The notes under the pieces were generated by a model, which saw nothing but the letters and a program-made list of their open reading frames with translations, did no database searches and was not told the origin of the DNA. Below, piece by piece: positions 33,951-42,383 of a stretch of DNA of 64,000 nucleotides (its first letter is position 1; every line of letters starts with the position of its first letter). This stretch comes from Nocardioides luteus (GTDB taxonomy: Bacteria; Actinomycetota; Actinomycetes; Propionibacteriales; Nocardioidaceae), in NCBI RefSeq assembly GCF_000960475.2, contig NZ_JZDQ02000015.1:1-64000 (forward strand), in the 5' to 3' direction. The translations under genes and the position numbers were made by a program.

Positions 33951-34115
33951 TCAAGGGGCGAGCCTGGCGGCCTTGCGGCCGCGAGGCCCGGTCGAGGCGT
34001 GGAGTGCTCCCTCCCTACGTCGACGTGGATACATAACCAGACTTGTTCTTGGCTGTCACGTTTATGCCCCATTTCCACACGATTGGTCACCAAGCGTGGG
34101 GAAGGTGTGGATCGG

Positions 34116-35627
34116 TCACTGACCGGCGGGGATCTCCGCGGTGCCGTTCTCGGCGGTCTTGTCGGTCTTGTCGACGGCCTTGCGGAGCAGCGACCCGAGA
34201 TCCACGCCGGTGGTGGTCTTGAGCATGTTGAGGGTCTGGACGACGTTGTCGTTGACCTGCTTCGGGATGGCGCCCGCACCCTCGGTGGAGAGGACGGTGA
34301 GGCTGTCGATCGCGCTGATCGGCGCGGCGACCTCCTTGGCGATCCGGGGCAGGACCTCGATCAGCATCTGCAGCACGGCGGCGTCGTTGTAGGACGCGAA
34401 CGCCGAGGCGCGCTTGTCCATCGCCTCGGCCTCGGCCTGTCCGACGGCCAGGGTCGCGGCAGCACTCGCCTCACCCTCGGCCCGGGTCGCCTCGGCGCCG
34501 GCCAGACGCAGCGACTTCTGCGCCTCACCGCGCTTGGCACCCTCGATGGCCTCGGCCTCGGCCAGCGCGGCACGGCGGGCCTTCTCCGCCTCACCGGTGA
34601 GGCGGGCCTGCTCGGCGTCGGCCTCGGCCGCGGCGATCGTGGCCGCCTTGCGGGCCTCGGCGGCGGCGATCTCGGAGTTGCGGCGGCCCTCCGCCTCCTG
34701 CTCGACGCGGTAGCGCTCGGCGTCGGCGGGCTTGCGGACCTGCGTCTCGAGCTGTCGCTCGGTCAGTGCCGCCTGGCGTACGGCGACCTTCTCCTGCTCG
34801 GTGAGGATGGCCTGGTCGCGGTCGGCCTGGGCCAGCGGCCCGGAGGCGGCGGCGTTGGCGGCGGCCGCGTCGGTCTCGGCCTTGATCTCGGCCTGCTTGA
34901 GGGCGAGCGCGCGCTGGGCGATCGCGATCTCCTCCTCGGCCTTGATCCGGGCCTGCTCGGCGGCACGACGGGCCTCGGCCTCGGCGATCGAGGCGGCCTG
35001 GGTGATGCGGGCGGCCTCGGGACGGCCGAGGTTGGCGAGGTAGGAGCCGTCGTCGGTGACGTCCTGGATCTGGAAGGTGTCCAGGATCAGGCCCTGGCCG
35101 GTGAGGCTCGACTCCGACTCGTCAGCGACGCGCTGCGCGAAGGCGGCCCGGTCACGGATGATCTGCTCGACGGTGAGGCCACCGACGATCGAGCGCAGCG
35201 CACCGGCGAGCACCTCCTGGGTGAACGGCTCGATCTCCTCCTGCTGGGAGAGGAACCGCTGCGCGGCCAGCCGGATCTGGTCGGCGTTGCCGCCGACCTT
35301 CACGATCGCGACACCGTCGAGGTTGAGCTTGATGCCCTGCCCGGAGACCGCACCGCGGATCTGGACCGAGATCCGGCGCGAGGAGAGATCCATCGTCGCC
35401 AGCTTCTGGACGAACGGCACCACGAAGACGCCGCCACCGAGGACGACCTTCTGGCCCGACAGGTCGGTGGTGAGCTGGCCGGTCTCGGGGTTGAGGACAG
35501 CCTTGCCCTTACGGCCGGTGACGATGAAGGCCTGGTTGGGCCCGGCGACCTTGTAGCGGCTGGTGACCAGCAGCAGGAGCAGGATGAGAAGTACGACAAG
35601 GCCGGCGATCGGCACCAGCAGTTCCAT
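34116..35627 (-). CDS. Flotillin-like SPFH protein
   Basis: A 503-residue flotillin. An N-terminal hydrophobic anchor (about residues 2-22) is followed by an SPFH domain (25-200, with YKVAGPNQAFIVTGRKGKAV). A long Ala/Glu-rich coiled coil with repeated EAEA-type units spans about 200-395. A C-terminal helical oligomerisation region follows. Such proteins scaffold membrane microdomains. AGGGG lies 6 bases before the ATG. It is the downstream gene of an operon with the NfeD-like protein, a classic pairing (compare YqfA/FloT with NfeD-type partners). Confidence 0.93.
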   Translation of the reverse strand: MELLVPIAGLVVLLILLLLLVTSRYKVAGPNQAFIVTGRKGKAVLNPETGQLTTDLSGQKVVLGGGVFVVPFVQKLATMDLSSRRISVQIRGAVSGQGIKLNLDGVAIVKVGGNADQIRLAAQRFLSQQEEIEPFTQEVLAGALRSIVGGLTVEQIIRDRAAFAQRVADESESSLTGQGLILDTFQIQDVTDDGSYLANLGRPEAARITQAASIAEAEARRAAEQARIKAEEEIAIAQRALALKQAEIKAETDAAAANAAASGPLAQADRDQAILTEQEKVAVRQAALTERQLETQVRKPADAERYRVEQEAEGRRNSEIAAAEARKAATIAAAEADAEQARLTGEAEKARRAALAEAEAIEGAKRGEAQKSLRLAGAEATRAEGEASAAATLAVGQAEAEAMDKRASAFASYNDAAVLQMLIEVLPRIAKEVAAPISAIDSLTVLSTEGAGAIPKQVNDNVVQTLNMLKTTTGVDLGSLLRKAVDKTDKTAENGTAEIPAGQ

Positions 35628-35642
35628 GAGGACCCCTTCAGG

Positions 35643-36158
35643 TCAGGAGGTGATCTCGCGCCAGGTCGGCGCGACGGTGACTGCCGTCGGTGAGAGGACG
35701 CCGGTCACGTGCACGGGCGTGCCCGGCGTGATCGGCTCGTCGAGGTCGGGCGACTTGGCGTTGTAGGTCACCGTGTGGCCCCCGAGGGCGACCCGCACCA
35801 CACCGAACCCGCCGGCCGGGATCGTGGTGATCACCGCGGCGTCGAGCCCGACGGCGGCGTCGCCCGAGGGCACAGCGTCGGTGTGCTCCTCCTTCAGCAG
35901 GCGGGTCAGCCACAGCGCGAACCAGGCGAAGAGCGCTCCGCCCAGGGCTCCGATCCCGATGGCCGGGATCGTGCCCAGCGGTCCGACGGCGAGCGCGCCG
36001 CCGAACCCGAAGGCGGACACGAATCCGCCGATCGCGGCGGTCGAGAACCAGTCGGCATCGAGCGCGCCGCCGAGGAAGCCGTCGAGGAGGTCGCCGATCA
36101 CCAGCGACACCAGCAGGAGGCCCAGCCCGACGGCTCCGATGATCAGGAACGTCGTCAC
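35643..36158 (-). CDS. NfeD-like membrane protein with OB-fold domain
   Basis: About 171 residues. Three or four TM segments lie within residues 1-90. A soluble C-terminal OB-like domain (about 100-170, VGLDAAVITTIPAGGFGVVR onward) matches the short NfeD type that partners flotillins and recruits them to membranes. GTG 36158 is chosen because GGAGG is 5 bases upstream; an in-frame GTG at 36170 would overlap that site. It is 15 bases upstream of the flotillin gene. Confidence 0.8.
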   Translation of the reverse strand: MTTFLIIGAVGLGLLLVSLVIGDLLDGFLGGALDADWFSTAAIGGFVSAFGFGGALAVGPLGTIPAIGIGALGGALFAWFALWLTRLLKEEHTDAVPSGDAAVGLDAAVITTIPAGGFGVVRVALGGHTVTYNAKSPDLDEPITPGTPVHVTGVLSPTAVTVAPTWREITS

Positions 36159-36224
36159 ACAATCCTCCACACTGAGCAGCAGTCTGATGCGGACTTTATC
36201 CGTCGCTACTCGGCCTTGTCCGCT

Positions 36225-36914
36225 CTATTCGAAGGTCCAGAGAAGTAGCTCGGTCGGTACGCCCGCACTGACCGTGAACTCCGGCGGAAGATCCTCGCCG
36301 GCGGTGATCTCGAAGGCGTCGCCGGCGGTGAGTGGCTCGGCCATCCCGCTGCGCAGCAGAGCGCCCGACGCGACGTGGAGATGGCGGAGCCGACCCTCTG
36401 GAAGAGTGATCTCGGCGGGGCCGTCGGTGCCGACGTGGCCGACCCGCAGCGACCCCTGGTCCAGGCGGACCGCCTCGACCCAGTCGCCCTCGACCGGGGC
36501 GACGTCGTGGACGGCGTACGCCGGTTCCCCGGTGCTGCCGGCGACCCAGACCTGGATGAACCGGGTGCCGGAGGCCGTGGCGAACTCGGAGTGGTCGACG
36601 CCGTCACCCGTGGTGAAGACGCCCACCTGGCCGGGGGAGACGGTGCCGGTGGTGCCGGTCGAGTCGGTGTGGGTCACCTCGCCGGAGAGCGGCCAGGTGA
36701 CGATCGTGACGCCGGCATGGTGATGGGTGTCGAATCCCTCCCCGTTGCGCAGCAGGTGCTCGTCGTAGGCCACGATCGGGCCGAATCCCACCCGGCTGGG
36801 GTCGTAGTGGGGGCCGAAGGAGTAGGTGTGCCAGGTAATTTTTCCTGGCCTGAGGCCGGGGGGACGTTCCGTGAATCGGGCGGTTCCTCGGCGGATCTGG
36901 GCAGTCACAGTCAT
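36225..36914 (-). CDS. Pirin-family bicupin
   Basis: A 229-residue pirin-like protein. The N-terminal cupin contains GFDTHHHAGVTIVTWPLSGE, the metal-binding HxH motif and Glu of pirins, near residues 56-77. The C-terminal cupin is present but lacks the metal ligands, as usual. Pirins are Fe-dependent quercetinase-like or regulatory proteins; the role here is open. The ATG lies 9 bases from the divergent GH1-like start, so the two promoters must lie inside the opposite genes or overlap fully. Confidence 0.87.
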   Translation of the reverse strand: MTVTAQIRRGTARFTERPPGLRPGKITWHTYSFGPHYDPSRVGFGPIVAYDEHLLRNGEGFDTHHHAGVTIVTWPLSGEVTHTDSTGTTGTVSPGQVGVFTTGDGVDHSEFATASGTRFIQVWVAGSTGEPAYAVHDVAPVEGDWVEAVRLDQGSLRVGHVGTDGPAEITLPEGRLRHLHVASGALLRSGMAEPLTAGDAFEITAGEDLPPEFTVSAGVPTELLLWTFE

Positions 36915-36923
36915 GATTGTGCC

Positions 36924-38174
36924 GTGGCGTTTCCCAAGTTCCCGACTGGCTTCGTGTTCGGCACTGCAGACGCCACCCGGCCGGGGGGCGAGCAGGATGT
37001 TGCGCTGCTCAAGCGTCTCGGTGCGCCGGGATACCGGTTCGCGGTCTCCTGGCGTGAGCTCCAGCCGGGTGGTCGCGGTGTCTTCGATCCCGAGGCCCGC
37101 GCTCGTTACGACCGCCTGGTCGACGAGCTGCTCGAGGCCGGCCTGCGCCCGTCGGCCACGCTCTACGCCGGTGAGCTTCCGGAGCCGCTGGCCGCCGACG
37201 GCGGCTGGCTCAACCGCGCCACGGTCGATGCCTTCGGCGTCTACGCCGAGATGGTCGCGGACCTGATCGGCGACCGGATCCCGGAGTGGGTGCCGGTCCA
37301 GGATCCCAACGTGGCCGGCTATCTCGGCTACGGCCTCGGCACGATCGCGCCCGGCCGCCGTGCCGGCTGGGGCGTCGTCGCCGCGATGCACCACCTGCTC
37401 CTCGCCCACGGCCGCGGTGTGCAGGTGCTGCGCGCCGCCGGAGCCGGGTCGGTCGGCTGCGCGAACCACCACGAGCCGATCTGGCCGCTCTCGGAGGACC
37501 CTGCCGACGTCGGTGCGGCGAAGCTCATCGATCTGGCCTGGAACGCGGTGCCCCTCGAGGCGATGCTGATGGGCCGCTACCCGCGCGATCTGGCCGGTCT
37601 CGCCGACGAGGTCGTGATGCCGGGCGACATGGCTGTGATCCGCTCGCCCCTGGACTTCTACGGGGTCAACTTCTTCGCCCCGCAGCGCATCGGCGCCTCC
37701 GCCGAGGGAGACGACATCCCGTTCCGGATGGTGCCGCTCGTCGGCTACCCCGCCACCGACACCGGCTGGGGCGTGGTGCCGACCGCGCTGCGGGAGTGGC
37801 TGATCATCACCCGATCCCGCTATCGCGCCGCGATGCCGCCGATCGTGGTGACCGAGTGCGGTGCTGCGTACGACGCTCCGGTGGTGGACGGCGAGGTCGA
37901 CGACCAGGCTCGGATCGACTACCTCGAGGCACACCTGGAGGCGGTCTCGGCCGCGATCGAGCGCGGTGTCGACGTCCGCGGTTTCTACGCCTACACGCTG
38001 CTCGACCGCGACGGCTGGGAGGCCCCGTTCACCGGCAAGGACTGGGAGGACGGCGTCGGCGGGAAGTACGGTCTGGTGCACGTCGACGCCGCCGGAGTGC
38101 GGACGCCGAAGCGCTCCTTCGGGTGGTACGCCGACATGGTCGCCGCCCACGCCGAAGGCGCGCCGACAGGCTGA
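36924..38174 (+). CDS. GH1-like protein with altered glycosidase active site
   Basis: A 416-residue glycoside-hydrolase-family-1 fold. The C-terminal half is clear: FYGVNFFAPQ, VVTECGAAY (nucleophile Glu kept), GFYAYTLLDRDGW and KYGLVHVD...RTPKRSFGWY. Other active-site elements are changed. The TFNEP acid/base motif reads VPVQDPN (Glu to Asp). The YHWDLP motif reads YAGELP (His lost). The segment with the sugar-binding QIEG is deleted: FGTADAT is followed within 6 residues by EQDVALLKRLG. It may be a retuned glycosidase or a non-catalytic relative. GTG 36924 is the likely start but has no clear ribosome binding site. Confidence 0.85.
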   Translation: MAFPKFPTGFVFGTADATRPGGEQDVALLKRLGAPGYRFAVSWRELQPGGRGVFDPEARARYDRLVDELLEAGLRPSATLYAGELPEPLAADGGWLNRATVDAFGVYAEMVADLIGDRIPEWVPVQDPNVAGYLGYGLGTIAPGRRAGWGVVAAMHHLLLAHGRGVQVLRAAGAGSVGCANHHEPIWPLSEDPADVGAAKLIDLAWNAVPLEAMLMGRYPRDLAGLADEVVMPGDMAVIRSPLDFYGVNFFAPQRIGASAEGDDIPFRMVPLVGYPATDTGWGVVPTALREWLIITRSRYRAAMPPIVVTECGAAYDAPVVDGEVDDQARIDYLEAHLEAVSAAIERGVDVRGFYAYTLLDRDGWEAPFTGKDWEDGVGGKYGLVHVDAAGVRTPKRSFGWYADMVAAHAEGAPTG

Positions 38175-38176
38175 GC

Positions 38177-38596
38177 CTAGAAGGCGAGCTTCTCGCCGAT
38201 CGCCCGGATCGCGTCCAGGTCACCCGGGTGCGGCACCCAGGGAAGCGTGAGCGAGTCCTTGGACTTGTCGGTGTAGCGCGGGATTACGTGGAAGTGCAGG
38301 TGGAAGACGGTCTGCCACGCGGCCGGCCCGCAGTTGTTGAGCACGTTGACCCCGTCCGCCTGGAGCACGTCGACCGCCCGCCTCGCGACCGCCTGGGCGG
38401 CCTTCGCGGTCGAGGCGTACACCGCCGGGTCGGCCTCCAGGACGTCCTTGGTGTGCGTCTTCGGCACCACCACCGTGTGCCCTTCAGCAGCAGGCGCGAT
38501 GTCCATGAAGGCGTACGTCTCGTCGTCCTCGTAGACCTTCGTCGAGGGGATGTTGCCCGCGACGATGTTGCAGAACAGGCAGTCGGGATCGCTCAT
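38177..38596 (-). CDS. HIT-family nucleotide hydrolase/transferase
   Basis: A 139-residue HIT protein of the Hint type. CLFCNIVAGNIPSTKVYEDD starts the fold and HLHFHVIPR (near 110) is the catalytic His triad. It hydrolyses AMP-linked substrates such as AMP-lysine or adenosine phosphoramidates. A TAGCCT -10 (38608-38603 on the minus strand) lies 6 bases before the ATG, so the mRNA is probably leaderless. It converges on the GH1-like gene with a 2-base gap. Confidence 0.92.
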   Translation of the reverse strand: MSDPDCLFCNIVAGNIPSTKVYEDDETYAFMDIAPAAEGHTVVVPKTHTKDVLEADPAVYASTAKAAQAVARRAVDVLQADGVNVLNNCGPAAWQTVFHLHFHVIPRYTDKSKDSLTLPWVPHPGDLDAIRAIGEKLAF

Positions 38597-38613
38597 GCCC
38601 CGAGGCTATCGGG

Positions 38614-40614
38614 TCACAGGCCCGCGGCGACCTCGGTTCCCTGCTTGATCGCCCGCTTGGCGTCGAGCTCGGCCGCGACGTCGGCGCCACCGATCAGGTG
38701 CCAGTTCTCGCGCTCGGTCCACAGGTCGCGCACCGACTCCTGCCCCGCGCAGAGGATGATGTGGTCGACCTCGAGCGTGTGCGGCTCGCCGTCGACGGCG
38801 TAGTGGAGGGTGACGGCGTCGTCGCCCGCCTCGATCTTGTCGTACGTCGCGCCCCGGACCTGCTTGACGCCGTCCTGCTTCAGGTGGGCGCGGTGGGCCC
38901 AGCCGGAGGTCTTGCCGAGACCGATGCCGATCGGGGTGGTCTTGCGCTGCAGCAGGGTCACCTGGCGGGCGGGGGCCTCGAGGACCGGGGTGGTGAGGCC
39001 GCCGCGGAAGGTCGCCGGGTCGCCGACGCCCCAGCGGGCCTTCCACTCCTCGAGGGTCTCGGGCTGGTGGGTCAGCCAGGCGGACACGTCGACGCCGATG
39101 CCGCCGGCGCCGATCACCGCGACCCGGCGCCCCGGGACGACCCGGCCGGCGAGCACGTCGGCGTACGTCACCACCCGGTCGTCCTCGGAGCCCGCGATCC
39201 GCGGGAGCCGTGGGGTGACGCCGGTCGAGACGATGACATGGTCGAAGGGCTCCAGGTCGGCGGTGGTGGCCTCGGTGTCGAGGCGTACGTCGACGCCCAG
39301 CACCTCCAGGCGCCGGCCGAAGTAGCGCAGCGTGTCCTTGAAGTCCTCCTTGCCCGGCACCGCCATGGCGAGGCGGAACTGGCCACCGATCTCCGGGGAC
39401 TTTTCGAAGAGGGTCACCGCGAAGCCGCGCTCGGCGGCCGAGGTGGCGGCGGCGAGGCCGGCCGGACCCGCACCGACGACGGCCACGGACTGCTTGAGCT
39501 TGGTCGGGGAGAGCACCAGGGTCGTCTCGCGCGCGGCGCGCGGGTTGACCAGGCAGGAGGCGGCCTTGTTGGCGAAGGCGTGGTCCAGGCAGGCCTGGTT
39601 GCAGGCGATGCAGGTGTTGATCTCGTCGGTGCGACCCTCGGCGGTCTTCTTGGCGAACTCGGGGTCGGCCAGCAGCGGGCGGGCCATCGAGACGAGGTCG
39701 GCCTTGCCGGTCGCGATCGCGGAGTCGGCGAGCTCCGGGGTGTTGATCCGGTTGGAGGCGCAGACCGGGACGTTGACCTCGGCCTTGAGTCGCGCGGTCA
39801 TGTCGAGCCAGGCGCCGCGCGGGACCTGGGTGATGATCGTGGGCACCCGCGCCTCGTGCCAGCCGATGCCGGTGTTGAACACCGAGACCCCGGCGTCCTG
39901 GAGCGCGTAGGCGAGCTCGATCGTCTCCTCCCAGGTCTGGCCGTCCTCGACCAGATCGAGGATCGAGAGCCGGAAGATGATCGGGAAGTCGTCACCGACG
40001 AGCTCGCGGCTCCGTCGGACGATCTCGACCGGGAACCGCATCCGGTTGGTCGCGGTGCCGCCCCAGCGGTCCTCGCGCTGGTTGGTGCGCTCGGCGAGGA
40101 ACTGGTTGATCAGGTAGCCCTCCGATCCCATGATCTCGACCGCGTCGTAGCCCGCCTTCTTCGCCAGCGAGACGCTCTTGGCGAAGTCGTTCACGGTCGC
40201 GTCGACGGCCTTGTCGGAGAGGGCCGCGGGCTTGAACGGGTTGATCGGCGCCTTGACGGCCGAGGCGCTGACCGAGAACGGCGTGTAGGCGTAGCGGCCC
40301 GCGTGCAGCACCTGCATCGCGATCGCGCCGCCCTCCTCGTGCACCGCGCCGGTGACCCGGCGGTGCTGGGCGGCGTGCAGCCGGGAGCTCATCTCGCTCG
40401 CGAACGGCTTGAGCCAGCCGCGCTTGTTCGGTGCGTAGCCGCCGGTGATGATCAGCCCGGTGCCGCCCCGTGCGCGCTCGGCGAAGTAGGCCGCCAGCTT
40501 GGGGATGTCCCACGCGTGGTCCTCGAGGCCGGTGTGCATCGACCCCATCACCACGCGGTTGCGCAGGGTGAGCGACCCGATCGTGAGCGGGGAGAGCAGG
40601 GATTCGTACGCCAT
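38614..40614 (-). CDS. FadH-like 2,4-dienoyl-CoA reductase (old yellow enzyme/FAD)
   Basis: A 666-residue flavoprotein. Residues 1-350 form an old-yellow-enzyme TIM barrel with FMN (LRNRVVMGSMHTGLED; GSEGYLINQFLAERTN). CIACNQACLDHAF and SCLVNPR supply Cys ligands for a [4Fe-4S] cluster. Residues 380-666 form FAD/NAD-binding domains (VVGAGPAGLAAATSAAERGF; VIGAGGIG). This order is that of E. coli FadH, which reduces dienoyl-CoAs in unsaturated fatty acid breakdown. Related enzymes reduce other enones. TAGCAT lies 6 bases before the ATG (leaderless). A perfect palindrome overlaps that -10. Confidence 0.9.
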   Translation of the reverse strand: MAYESLLSPLTIGSLTLRNRVVMGSMHTGLEDHAWDIPKLAAYFAERARGGTGLIITGGYAPNKRGWLKPFASEMSSRLHAAQHRRVTGAVHEEGGAIAMQVLHAGRYAYTPFSVSASAVKAPINPFKPAALSDKAVDATVNDFAKSVSLAKKAGYDAVEIMGSEGYLINQFLAERTNQREDRWGGTATNRMRFPVEIVRRSRELVGDDFPIIFRLSILDLVEDGQTWEETIELAYALQDAGVSVFNTGIGWHEARVPTIITQVPRGAWLDMTARLKAEVNVPVCASNRINTPELADSAIATGKADLVSMARPLLADPEFAKKTAEGRTDEINTCIACNQACLDHAFANKAASCLVNPRAARETTLVLSPTKLKQSVAVVGAGPAGLAAATSAAERGFAVTLFEKSPEIGGQFRLAMAVPGKEDFKDTLRYFGRRLEVLGVDVRLDTEATTADLEPFDHVIVSTGVTPRLPRIAGSEDDRVVTYADVLAGRVVPGRRVAVIGAGGIGVDVSAWLTHQPETLEEWKARWGVGDPATFRGGLTTPVLEAPARQVTLLQRKTTPIGIGLGKTSGWAHRAHLKQDGVKQVRGATYDKIEAGDDAVTLHYAVDGEPHTLEVDHIILCAGQESVRDLWTERENWHLIGGADVAAELDAKRAIKQGTEVAAGL

Positions 40615-40620
40615 GGACGT

Positions 40621-40670
40621 ATGCTACTCATGAGTAATAAGAAGCGGCCAGTGCCGGTTCCATTTAGCAT
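40621..40670. promoter_or_regulatory. Divergent leaderless promoters with TACTCATGAGTA palindrome
   Basis: TAGCAT on the minus strand (40626-40621) lies 6 bases before the fadH-like ATG. TAGCAT on the plus strand (40665-40670) lies 7 bases before the binding-protein ATG. TACTCATGAGTA (40625-40636) is a perfect 12-base palindrome touching the first -10 and is a candidate operator of an unknown regulator. Confidence 0.5.
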
Positions 40671-40677
40671 TCCGCAC

Positions 40678-41532
40678 ATGCGCACTCGCCTTACTCCCCT
40701 TCTCGTCGCTTCCCTCGCTCTGGCCGCCGCTCTGACGGCCTGCGGAAGCGAGGACGACACCAGCGCCGCGGGCGGCGCACCGGCCTCTTGTAAGGCCGCG
40801 GACCTGCCGCTGAAGCAGGACGGCAAGCTGACCGTCGGCACCGACTCCCCGGCCTACGAGCCGTGGTTCTCCGACGACGACCCCAGCAACGGCAAGGGCT
40901 TCGAGTCGGCGGTCGCCTACGCCGTCGCCGACCAGCTCGGGTTCGCGAAGGACGACGTCGTCTGGGTCAAGCAGGCGTTCAACACCTCCTACACGCCGGG
41001 CGAGAAGAAGTTCGACTTCGACATCAACCAGATCTCGATCACGCCCGAGCGTGCCGGTGTCGTCGACTTCTCGAAGGGCTACTACACCGCCTCGCAGGCG
41101 GTCGTGACGATGGAGAAGGACGCCGCGAAGGCGACATCGCTCGCCGATCTGAAGGGCCTCAAGCTCGGTGCCCAGACCGCGACCACGTCGCTCACCGCGA
41201 TCCGCGAGGACGTGAAGCCGACCACCGACCCGCTGGTCTTCGACACCAGCGACCAGGCCAAGCAGGCGCTGCTCAACGGCCAGGTCGACGCGCTCGTCTT
41301 CGACCTGCCCACGGCGTTCTACATCACCGCCGCCGAGATCGAGGGCAGCACGATCACCGGGCAGTTCGAGAGCAGCGAGAAGCCGGAGGAGTTCGGCCTG
41401 CTGACCGAGAAGGACAGCGGCCTGGCGCCCTGCCTCGACGACGCCCTCGACGCGCTCGAGAAGGACGGCACCCTCGCGGCGCTCGAGAAGGAGTGGCTCT
41501 CCGACGTCGTTTCTGTGCCCGTCTTGAAATGA
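40678..41532 (+). CDS. ABC transporter substrate-binding lipoprotein, polar amino-acid type
   Basis: A 284-residue SBP_bac_3 (family 3) protein. The signal ends in a lipobox LAAALTACGS, so the mature protein is lipid-anchored outside the membrane. GKLTVGTDSPAYEPWF starts the binding domain; FDFDINQISITPERAGVVDF and LKGLKLGAQTATTS follow. The family binds amino acids such as Gln, Glu, His or Arg; the ligand is unknown. ATG 40678 fits the leaderless -10 at 40665. An in-frame ATG at 40630 would place it before the promoter. The stop overlaps the permease start (ATGA). Confidence 0.9.
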   Translation: MRTRLTPLLVASLALAAALTACGSEDDTSAAGGAPASCKAADLPLKQDGKLTVGTDSPAYEPWFSDDDPSNGKGFESAVAYAVADQLGFAKDDVVWVKQAFNTSYTPGEKKFDFDINQISITPERAGVVDFSKGYYTASQAVVTMEKDAAKATSLADLKGLKLGAQTATTSLTAIREDVKPTTDPLVFDTSDQAKQALLNGQVDALVFDLPTAFYITAAEIEGSTITGQFESSEKPEEFGLLTEKDSGLAPCLDDALDALEKDGTLAALEKEWLSDVVSVPVLK

Positions 41533-42383
41533 CGCAGTCTGAAGTGAGCTGGGTTCCCAGTGAGCGGGAGCTCGAGAGACAGGCCGTACGCCGCCGGCTG
41601 AGGCTCCAGCAGACCGTCATCGCCACCGTGGTGACCGTCGTGGTCGCGGTCGGGCTGGCGTTGCTGATCGTCTCCTCGCCGGGGTGGGACCGGGTGCGGG
41701 ACTACTTCCTGAGCTGGTCCCACGCACGCGACTCGTTCGCGGCGATCGCGGAGGGGTTCTGGATCAACATCCGGATCTTCCTGGTCGCCGAACCGTGCGT
41801 ACTCGTCCTCGGTGCCCTCGTCGCCATCGCCCGCCAGACCACCTCCCCGTGGCTGGCGCCGGTGCGCCTCCTGGCCACCGGCTACACCGACCTGTTCCGC
41901 GGGGTGCCGTCGATCATGGTCGTGGTCATCTGCGGCATCGGCATCCCGGCGCTGGGCCTGTCCGGGGTGACCAGCTCGCTCTTCTGGCTGACCACGTTCG
42001 CGCTGGTGCTCTGCTACGGGGCCTACGTCGCGGAGGTCTTCCGCGCCGGCATCCTGGCGATCCATCCCACCCAGGTCGCCTCGGCCGAGGCGTTGGCGCT
42101 GACCCGCGCCCAGACGATGCGCTTCGTGGTCCTCCCGCAGGCCGTACGCCGCGTCGTACCGCCACTCATGAACGACCTCGTCTCGCTGCAGAAGGACACC
42201 GCGCTGATCTCGGCGGTCGGTGTCTTCGAGGCGCTCCGGGCGGCCCAGGACTACCAGGGCTACAACTTCAACGGCACGCCGCTGCTCGTCGCCGCGGCGT
42301 ACTTCCTCGTCGTCGCGGTGCCGCTCACCCGGCTCACCGACTGGCTGATGCGGCGACAGATCGAGAAGGAGCAAGGCCGATGA
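41529..42383 (+). CDS. ABC transporter permease, HisM/GlnP type
   Basis: A 284-residue permease of the polar-amino-acid family. One TM near residue 35-55 is followed by the BPD domain with four to five TM segments. The ATPase-contacting EAA loop reads EALALTRAQTMRFVVLPQAV (about 191-210). As the only permease in the operon it would act as a homodimer. The 5' end overlaps the binding-protein gene and the 3' end overlaps the ATPase gene, each by 4 bases. Confidence 0.92.
   Translation: MTQSEVSWVPSERELERQAVRRRLRLQQTVIATVVTVVVAVGLALLIVSSPGWDRVRDYFLSWSHARDSFAAIAEGFWINIRIFLVAEPCVLVLGALVAIARQTTSPWLAPVRLLATGYTDLFRGVPSIMVVVICGIGIPALGLSGVTSSLFWLTTFALVLCYGAYVAEVFRAGILAIHPTQVASAEALALTRAQTMRFVVLPQAVRRVVPPLMNDLVSLQKDTALISAVGVFEALRAAQDYQGYNFNGTPLLVAAAYFLVVAVPLTRLTDWLMRRQIEKEQGR

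Noticed and set aside
36915..38150. Minus-strand open frame upstream of the pirin gene
   Set aside because: It is the shadow of the GH1-like gene. Pirin homology starts at the ATG at 36914.
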